NCBI GenBank assembly: GCA_022414725.1
Contig: CM039463.1
Coordinates: 22,515,511-22,579,510 of the forward strand
Source: Microglena sp. YARC
Lineage: Eukaryota; Chlorophyta; Chlorophyceae; Chlamydomonadales; Chlamydomonadaceae
Reading direction: 5' to 3'
Length of the DNA stretch: 64,000 bases
Shown: positions 42,160 through 52,100 of the stretch, piece by piece
Layout of the letters: every line of letters begins with the position of its first letter
Position numbering within the stretch: the stretch's first letter is position 1
Position numbers and translations under genes: made by a program
Notes under the pieces: generated by a model
What the model was told of the DNA's origin: nothing
Database searches by the model: none
The model's input: only the letters and a program-made list of their open reading frames with translations

Positions 42160-42560
42160 AAATCTAGGCTCACCAGCAAGACCCTACTAAGATGTATTTG
42201 GCACCCTGTAAAACGGTAAAACGGTCTTCGGCACCCTTTTCTGCACCCTTCCCACCCAGAATGCACCCTTTAAAGCCAAATTGAAGGCTGCCGTAGCCCC
42301 CCCAAATCTAGGCTCTCCAGCAAGACCCTACCAAGGTGTATTTGGCACCCTGTAAAACGGTATATAAACTGTAACCCTAAAACGGCACCCTGTAAAACGG
42401 TAAATTGGTCTTCGGCACCCTTTTCTGCACCCCACCCGCACCCTTCCCACCCAGAATGCACCCTTGTAAGCCAAATTGAAGGGTGGCGTAGCCCCCCCAA
42501 ATCTAGGCTCACCAGCAAGACACCACCAATGTAGATAAGGGCACAGAGAGCTGTTTTTTT
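42160..42560. repeat. About two 185-bp tandem units containing MITE family R7
   Basis: CCCCCCAAATCTAGGCTC.CC, AGCAAGACCCTAC, GGCACCCTGTAAAACGGTAA, TCTTCGGCACCCTTTTCTGC and AGAATGCACCC repeat with about 186-bp spacing (42216-42310 and 42402-42500). Confidence 0.7.
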
Positions 42561-43098
42561 ACCTTGCAAATTGAGCGCCTCGGTGCGTCCCCAGTGCGAT
42601 GCGCTGCCCCCTGAACCCCGCGGAGCACGGAGTTACTACTGCTGCTGCTGCTGCAAGCGATATGCATTTACGCCGACTACAGACCTTGCACCAGCTATCG
42701 CACACGTGACTGCTATCGCTCACCTAGCTGATTTTGCTGGACCTTGCTGACAGGTGGCATTTACGCCGCCTCCAGACCTTGTACCAGCTATCGCAATGCA
42801 CAACCCTGCACTAACACCTGCGGACTCCTACTGCTAATACCACCTTTGTTTTACTGCCGAAGACGGCGAGCAGCCAAATTGCAGGCTGAAGCTATGTTAC
42901 CAAGGTCAAGTTCAAATTAACGCCCCCTGCTACACAGGTGGGGGTGCATGGGTAGGGGTACACCCGCTGCTACAAAGGTGGACTCTTAGGTGAGCACCAG
43001 CTAAGTATGTGCTGGAGTAGGTCGTGCATGGACAGTGCTCAACCCTGCACTAACACCTTATAAAAACTGCTTATACCCGCTGTTACGTAGGTGGACTC

Positions 43099-43203
43099 TT
43101 AGGTGAGCACCAGATGAGAGTCTTCCGTCTCCATCACCTCATCCACCAGTCGTGTGATTCGTTCGGCCCACCTCAAGTTGGTGGCCTCAAACATCTTGTT
43201 CAC
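43099..43203 (-). CDS. ABC1 kinase terminal exon 9
   Basis: It encodes VNKMFEATNLRWAERITRLV then DEVMETEDSHLVLT and TAA. The acceptor is ATGCAG. A copy of its stop region (GGTGGACTCTTAGGTGAGCA) lies at 42978, past the 3' end. Confidence 0.85.
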   Translation of the reverse strand: MNKMFEATNLRWAERITRLVDEVMETEDSHLVLT

Positions 43204-44560
43204 CTGCATGGGTGTCAGTGGTCAGTGCGGTGGGTGAGGGTGGGTTGAGAGGTAGGTTGAGAGGTGGGGTGGGGTGGACCTCATGCTGGTGGCCTCAAAC
43301 ATCGTGTGCACCTGCATGGGTGTCAGTGGTCAGTGCGGTGGGTGAGGGTGGGTTAAAAGGTGGGTTGGGGTGGGGTGGGGTGGGCTTCATGTTGGTGGCC
43401 TCAAACATCTTGTTCACCTGCATGGGTGTTAGTGGTCAGTGCAGTGGGTGAGAGGTGGGTTGAGAGGTGGGGTTGGCCTCATGCTGGTGGCCTCAAACAT
43501 CGTGTTCACCTGCATGGGTGTCAGTGGTCAGTGGTCAGTGCAGTGGGTGAGAGGTGGGGTGAGAGGTGGGGTGGGGTGGGGTGGGGTGGGCTTCAAGTAC
43601 TGTTGAGGGTTGTGTGTGTTGAGGGTTGTGTGTGTTGAGGGTGACCCCCACCACCACCACTATCATCATCACCCCCACCAGCCCCACTACCATCAAGGCC
43701 CCAGCTCACCTGTGACAGTACACTATGATCCGGGTCCAGTTTGCTTGACCAGCCCTCTAGCACCATGGTGGTAACAACAGCAGCACAGATGTGACCAGGC
43801 AGGACGACCTGGTGTTGCCTAACGAGTTCCAACACATAACCAAGTGCGTCGGCGTTGCCGCCGTATTGGGTATTGCCCTGGCCCCCTTTGCTGCCTGCAT
43901 TAGCTGTCTGCTGGCCCGAGCTGGAGGGCGAGGAGGCGGGGGGGAGGCGGTGGTAGCGGCGGGGGGCGGGGAGGGAGTGGAGGGGGTGGGGTCGTTCTCT
44001 GCTGCTAGTCTGACGGCGGCAAAAGCTCGCTCCATGTCCTCCTTGAAGGCCTCGGGGTCGGGGCAACTCTGCTGGCGTCCTGGGAGGGGGGGGAGGGGTG
44101 AGAGGGGGGGGAGGGGGGAGAGGGGAGAGGGCAGGAGGGAGAGAGTTGAGGAGGGAGGGGGGAGAGGGAGAGAGGGCAGGGGGTGAGAGGGGTTGCAGGG
44201 GGGAGGGTGAGAGGGTGAGAGGGTGAGAGGGGGGAGGATGAGAGGGGCAGGGGCAGGGGGGGGAGGGGGGAGGGGAGGGGGAGGGGGGAGGGTTGAAGGG
44301 GGGAGGGGGAGGTCGAGGAGCTAAAGTGTGTGTGTGTTTGTGTGTGGAGGGGGTGGTAGAGGTTTGGGGTCGTTCTCAGCAGCCAGTCTGACAGCGGCAA
44401 AAGCACGCTCCATGCCCTCAATTGAAGGCCTCGGGTCGGGGCACCTCTGCCCAGGCCAGCCCACCACCACCACCACTAACTTGCGGGCTAACCCGAGAAA
44501 CGTAGAGTCCAGTGACCACACTCCCTGCCGTCCAGCATGGCTAGTCCTTGAGAGTCCTCC

Positions 44561-44591
<31 letters not shown>

Positions 44592-45877
44592 ACCACCACC
44601 ACCACCACTGCCCCCTCCCCCCCACCACGAACACACCTCTGCCTAGGCCAGCCTCCCTCCTCCCCCCCCCCCCCCCCCCCCCTACCACCACCAAGCTACG
44701 TGCTTACCTGAGAAGCGTAGAGTCCAGTGACCACACTCCCTGCCGTCCAGCATGGCTAGTCCCTTGAAAAGTCCCACCATGTTGCGCTGGTCCTCGCTGG
44801 TTAGCTCAGTGGCCATGCCCACGTCCAACAACACTATCTGAGGCTGCAACCAACTCTGTTGCAGATTGTCGATGCGAGCCCTGTTCATGTTGCTGATCTG
44901 CAGGGGGATATTTTGGTGTTATTTGGTGTTATTTGGTGTTATTTGGGATTATTTTAGTGTTGTTTTTGTGTTATTTGGGATTCTTTTGGTGTTTTTTGGG
45001 GCTTCTCTTGGGGTTAGTCTGTGGTAGCGGGTTTGGGGCAAGGGGTTTGTAGATGCGAGCCCTAGTTATGTTACTGATCTGCAAGGGGTTATTTTTTTGA
45101 TATTTAGGGGTCATTTTGGTGTTATGTTGGTGTTATTTGGGGGTTATTTGGGGGTTCATTTTGGGTTAGTTTGGGTTTCGTCTGTGGTAGCGGGTTTGTG
45201 GGAGGGGGTTCGTCAATGCAAACCCTGGTCACGTTACTAAGCAGCAGGGGGATATTTTGGGGATATCTTGGTGTTATTGGGGGATTAGATTGGGATTAGT
45301 TTGGGAGTAAGCCTGGGTAGGGGGGTTGAGGAGGGGGTTGTCGATGCCAGCCCTGTTCATGTTACTGATCTGCGGAGGGTGAGTTTGGGGAGGGATGGAA
45401 TAGGGTTAGGGCTTTTGTTTGTGACTTGTTTCGATGTGTGCACTAGCGCATGTGTACGGTTTCGGTATGTGCATGTACATGTATCACGGGCTTGTGCGTG
45501 TGCTTGGGTATGCGCATTGGTATGTGCTTGTGTATGTGTCACGGGCTTGTGCGTGCGCTTGGGTATGTGTATTTGTATGTGAACGTACATGTGTCTCAGG
45601 CATGTGCGTGCGCTTGATTATGTGTATCTGTATGTGCACGTGTATGTGTCACGGGCTTGTGCGTGCGCTTGGGTATGTGCATCGGTATGTGCCACAAGCT
45701 TGGGTATGTGTATCTGTATGTGCACGCTCAGACGTCTAGTGTGTGCGAGTGCGTGCATGCAATACATGGCAACGTATTAATGTGCATATGATATAGGTGT
45801 ATGCCAATTTTAGTAAGTTTGTTTTGATTTCACGCGCAGGCTTGTGAGTGAGTGAGTGAGTGAGTGAGTGAGTGAGT

Positions 45878-45952
<75 letters not shown>

Positions 45953-46542
45953 AGAGAGAGAGAGAAGGAGTGCTAGCGTGCCTGCATCTGTGTGACTGTG
46001 GACGGTCCTCTCCCACCCCCTAAAAACAAAAAGTAGACACCCACCTTCTCCCTCCTCTTCAAGCGGTCCAGTCCCTTGTAGATCAGCCCCTGCAGCCCCG
46101 TGGGCGGTTCCAGGCGCACCAGGATGTTCCCTGGGTGCAGGTCTGAGTGAATCAGGTTATCCACCAGCATCATCTGCAGCATGGAGGGGTGGGGTGGGGG
46201 GTGGGGTGAGGGAGGGGGGGGGGGAGGGGGAGAGTGTGGTGGGTGAGAGGAGGGGGGGGGGGGGGGGGGGAGGTGTGGTGGGGGGGGAGGACATGTGGTC
46301 GTGTGGTGTTAAGCACTGGAGGTTATTAAGGAGGAGAGAGCCTGTGGTTGTGAAGAGAATATATATGGGAATGCGACCATTTGAAACATATATTCCACCA
46401 TACAGCCTAAATATATATATATATATGATACTAATCCTTTACCTGCAGCATGGTGCCTGAACCCAGGAGAGAAAGCCTGTGGTTGTGCAGAGAATATATA
46501 TATATATATATACAAAATTTTTGATTGAGGGACTAGCCTGTC

Positions 46543-46635
<93 letters not shown>

Positions 46636-46700
46636 GTGTGTGTGTGTGTGTGTGTGTTGTGTGTGTGTGTGTGTGTGTTGTGTGTGTGTGTGTGTGTGTG

Positions 46701-46743
<43 letters not shown>

Positions 46744-47543
46744 GTGTGTGTGTTGTGTGTGTGTGTGTGTGTGTGGTGTGTGTGTGTGTCCGTGTGTCAC
46801 AACCTACTTTTCAGGTTTCAATTCAAATCACAAAAAACGAAGCATTATATAAGATATCCCAATTATAAGACTTATTGATACCGGAGATATTCTCAAGAGA
46901 CCACATATGAGCATCGCAATTCAAGAAAAGGAGCTAAGGTTTGTGCTTTTTGGGCCAAAAGCGACAATTATTGGGTAACATTTGTCATCATTCCAAATTC
47001 GTACCATCCAATCATGTGCACATACATAGGTTTGGGAATGGAATTGTCGTCAAAAAATCGAGGCGAAACATGCAAGCATCACAATGGACGAAACAGTCAC
47101 CTAAGGCACTTGAGCTATTTTTTAGCACGGACTTCAGCCACAGCTCAGCCGCAGGGCGTTGCGTGGGGTGGGACGGTGCGTGGGGTGGCCTACGGATATG
47201 TACTGTGTACTTCAAAATCACGTAATGTCATGTTTCCAGCCTCGCGAGCTTGCACAATGAACAATTACGTGGGAAACGATAAACATATCCAGCTCACACC
47301 CTTGCCGGAGCTTGGAATTAAGCAACCAGCGACTTTCGAGTTGCAAACTATGGAGGTACCATCATTCGCATGGCCAAGCCGCCCCCATTTGTATTGCCGA
47401 GGCGAAATGGACCACGCCACCGCGCCATACGTTACCCCTCCCTGGCAGCGGCCTAGGATCGCCAGGGACCCGCTCTTCGCTCGTTTTCCCTCCTCGCCCA
47501 TTCTCGCAGGCTTATTCAGTTAAAGTTTCTCAATTATTAGCTT

Positions 47544-47589
<46 letters not shown>

Positions 47590-49135
47590 AATAATACTAC
47601 AGAAATCCTTTACCTGCAGCATGGTGCCTGAACCCAGGAGAGAAAGCCTGTGGTTGTGCAGGTTGTGCTGAGACTGGATGTACGCAGTGATGTGGTCGCC
47701 CTCCTCAAATGTTTCGACCAGCACGTCGGTGGAGACAAGGGGGTAGAGGGGGACGGGAAAGCGCACGGACTCAGCATTGCGGAAGTTGTAGTTAAAGCGC
47801 TGCAAGTTGTTGGCTTCTCGCGCCAGGTCCACACTGTGTGTGTGGGGTGGGTGCGCGTGTGTGTGTGGGGAGTGCGTGGTGCCGTGCGTGTGTGTGGTGG
47901 TGGTGGGGTGGGTGGTGAAGGGTGGGGGGGTTAGAGTACGTTGGTGGAGACAAGGGGGTAGAGGGGGACAGGGAAAAAAGAAAAGAAAAAGCACAGACTT
48001 GGTGTTGCAGAAGTTGTTGGCTTCTCGCGCCAGGTGCAACTGTGCGGGGAAGGGAGAGGTGTGTGTGCGTGAGAGGTATGAGTTAGGGTTGCCCCTACCC
48101 CCACATACCCAGCCCCTAGCCCTGTCTCTCCCGCGCGAACCTGCTCTTTCAAGGGAGCAGCGAACTAATTCAGTGTGTCTTCCAACGTCAAGTGTGCTAG
48201 TGCTGGCAAGTTGCCGAATAGCCCCCCCCCCCCCCCCCTAAGAACAATAAGTAGACTACCACCCACCCACTTACCCACCCGACCTCCCTCCCTCCCTCCC
48301 CCTCCCCTTTCCCTCACGCACCTGCTCTTTCAAGGGGGGCAGCGAACTGCTTAAGGGTGTCTTCCAACCTCAAGTGTGCTAGTGCTGGCAAGTGCCGAAA
48401 TAGACCCCCTCCCCCCCCCCCTCCCCCCCCCCCCTAAGAACAATAAGTAGACTACCACCCACCCACTTACCCACCCGACCTCCTCCCTCCCTCCCCCTCC
48501 CCTTTCCCTCACGCACCTGCTCTTTCAAGGGGCAGCGAACTGCTTAAGGGTGTCTTCCAACCTCAAGTGTGCTAGTGCTGGCAAGTTGCCGAATAGACCC
48601 CCTCCCCCCCCTCCCCCCCTAAGAACAATAAGTAGCACTACCACCCAACCACCCTCCTACCTGACCTCCCTCCCTCCCTCCCCCTCCCCTCTCCCTCACG
48701 CACCTGCTCTTTCAAGGGAGCAGCATACTAATTCAGTGTGTCTTCCAACCTCAAGTGCGCTATCGCTGGAAAGTTGCCGAAAAGTTCCCCCCCCCCCCCC
48801 CCCCCCCCCCCTACAAACAATAAGTGGACTACCACCCACCAAACCCCACCTCCCTCCCTCACCCCTCTCCCTCATGCACCTGCTCTATCAAGGGGCAGCA
48901 GCGAGCTCATTCAGTGTGTCTTCCAACCCAAGTGCGCTAGTGCTGGAAATTTGCCAAATAGCCCCCCCCCCCCCTCCCCCCCCTACAAACAATAAGTAGA
49001 CTACAACCCCCCGACCACCACCCCCCTCCCTCTCCCCTCTCCTCAAACACACCTGCTCCTTCAAGGAGGAAGCGAACTGCTTAAGGGTGGTCTTCCAACC
49101 TCAAGTGTGCTAGTGCTGGCAAGTTTCAAAAATAG

Positions 49136-49190
<55 letters not shown>

Positions 49191-52100
49191 GAACAACAAG
49201 TAGACTACCACCCACCCACCCAGCCCCCCTCCCTCCCTCCCCTCTCCCTCACGCACCTGCTCCTTCAAGGGGGCAGCGAACTGCTTCAGGGTGTCTTCCA
49301 ATCTCAAGTGTGCTAGCGCTGGCAAGTTGCCAAATATGTGCGCTACCCACAGCATGGCTTCAAAATCTTGGGATATGGTTTCCGCAACGCCTGGATGGCG
49401 TACCTTGACAGCTACTACTTGGCCGGGGTAGCAGCCTGCGTTCGGTGTCAAGGTTGGTATGTGTAAGGGGTCGGTATGTATGTGTTTGTTGGGAGGTGGT
49501 GTGGTGGTATGGGTGGGGGAGGAGGTTGTGCTTGTGTGGTTGGGGAGGTGTTTGGGGAGGGCGTGTGGTGTGGTTGTGTGGGGAGGGAGGTGGTTTGCAG
49601 AGGTGGTTTGGGGAGGGCGTGTGGTGTGGTTCTGTGGGGAGGGGAGGTGGTGTGGGGAGGTGGCATGTGTGTGTTTGTGTGGGGTGGTGCGGGAGAGTCG
49701 TGCGGTGTGGTGGTGTGGGGAGGGATGCTGTGTGTGGAGGTGTTGAGGTGGAGGGGGAAGGAGGGTGTGTGGGAGGTGGCATGTGTGTGTTTGTGTGGGG
49801 TGGTGCGGGAGGTGGTGCGGGGTGTGGTGTGGGAGGGGAGATTGTGTGTGGAGGTGGGGAGGTGGGAGGTGGTGTGGGGAGTGGAGGGGGTGTGTGGAGG
49901 TGGCATTGTGTTTTGTGTGGAGAGATAGTTTCTGCATCGCCTGGATGGTGCACCTTCACGGCTACTACTTGGCCGGGGTAGCAGCATATGTTGGTGTAAA
50001 GGGGTGCGGGGTATGGGGTATGTGGATGGGGTATGTAGCATGTGTTCAGGGCTAGTATGTGTATGCCGGGTGCCACTTGGCCGGGGTAGCAGCATATGTT
50101 GGTGTGAAGGAGTATGGGGTATGTGGATGGGGTATGTGGCATGTGTTCAGGGCTAGTATGTGTGTGCCAGGAACCACTTGGCCGGGTCAGCAGCCTGTGT
50201 TTGTGTGAGGGTTGTTTTATGTTCAGGGCTGGTATGTGTGATTTTGTGTGGGGAGTGAGGCGTGGTGTGGCGTGGTGCAGTCATACAATACAAAGCCTGT
50301 AGTGGCTGCTCCCTTCCTGCTGAGCACCGCTCTATGGATCTGGCCAATACTACCACTAGCCACAGCCTCACTACCAATATCCACAAACATGTCTTCTAGA
50401 GGTGATCGCCCTCTGCTAATGTGGCGTGGTGTGGAGTGGTGTGGTGTAGTGTGGCATGGTGTGCTGTGGCGTGGTGTGGTGGGGCGTTTTATAGCGTGGC
50501 GTGGCATGGCATGGTGTGGCGTGATGTGGTTTGGTCTGGCGTGGCGTGGTGTGGTGTGGTGTGGCGTGTAGTGCGGTCATTTGATAGCCTACCTGTAGTG
50601 GCAGCTCCCTTCCTGCTGAGCACCGCTCTATGGATCTGGCCAATGCTACCACTAGCCACAGCCTCACTACCTATCTCCTCAAACATGTCTGCTAGGGGAA
50701 GTCCAAAGGCTGATTCGATGGCCACCTTCGTCTCGCGGAAGCTGTGGGTGGGGCCTTATGGTAAGGAGGGTGGGGGTTGGTGGTGAGGGGAGTGGGAGGG
50801 GTGAGTGGGGTGGAGAGAGGGGTGAAGTGGGTGGGGTGGGGCGGGGGTGATGGATGGGGGGAAATTCAAACTGTGGTGTTGGGTGTGGGTGTGGGTGTGG
50901 GTGGTTTGAGGTGGGGGCCCTGGGGTAGGAGGGAGTGTTGGTGGTGAGTTTTCTGAAAGGACAAGTTGGGTCTTTTACTAGCCCCTGCCCACTACCAGCA
51001 CCACGCACCCCACCCCACCACCCACACCCATACATGCTACCTTGGTTTCAATTCCATCCTTCCCATGCCCCCACCTCAAACCACCCACACCCACACCCAA
51101 CACCACAGTTTGAACTTCATCCTTCCCATCACCCCCGCCCCACCCCACTCCACACACCCCTCCCCCCACCTCTCCCCCCCCCCCCCTCTCCCCAATCCCC
51201 CCCCTCCACCCTCACCCCCTCCCCTCTCCCCACCAGCTTGATCTCTCTCCCATGGCTCCACCCACCTCTGTCTGAAGCTTTTCCAACTCAGCACACATGT
51301 CTGGAGGGAACAGATCCAGTCGAGTGGCGGCCCACTGTCCCCACTTAATGAAAGCAGGCCCTACATACGACGGGTATGGGTTAATCAGCAATTCAATCAG
51401 AGGAATTTATGAGGGCAGGCCCTACGCATTGTGGGTATGGGTTTGTCAGCAATTCAATCAAAGGAATTTATGAGGGCAGGCCCTACGCATTGTGGGTATG
51501 GGTTTGTCAGCAATTCAATCAGAGGAATTTATGAGGGCAGGCCCTACGCATTGTGGGTATGGGTTTGTCAGCAATTCAATCAGAGGAATTTATGAGGGCA
51601 GGCCCTACGCATTGTGGGTATGGGTTTGTCAGCAATTCAATCAAAAGACTTTATGAGGGCAGGCCCTACGCATTGTGGGTATGGGTTTGTCAGCAATTCA
51701 ATATAAGGACTTTATGAAGGCAGGCACACAAACCAACACATGCCAATGCAAACAAACACACTCGAGCCTACATGCCCATGTGCATGCAAAAGTGCACCAA
51801 CAAATGCCCATGCAACCACACAACACCAAACATGCCCAAACACATGAAAACGTTCTCCAACCCATGCCCATGCAACCACACACAAAAAAAACATGTCCAT
51901 GTGCATGCACACGTGCACCAGCGCATGCCAACGCAAACACACACGAGCCAGCATGCACATGCATATGCAAAAGCGCACCAACACGTGGCAATGGCACATG
52001 CACACGATTCAACATGCACATGCATAAGTTCAGCTACACATGCCTGCTGTCTGCAGCGTGTTCCTCAACAGCTCCATCCACTCGTCCCGATACAAATCAT

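Noticed and set aside
46309..46878. Cys/Val-rich ORFs
   Set aside because: Translations of the (TG)n microsatellite.
47014..47523. 169-codon plus-strand ORF as a gene
   Set aside because: It lies antisense in a kinase intron, has no recognised domain and no splice or neighbour support; left as unknown.
49110..50142. Long minus-strand His/Pro/Thr ORFs of 215-275 codons
   Set aside because: GT-rich minisatellite read in three frames; only the part overlapping 49257-49435 is the kinase exon.
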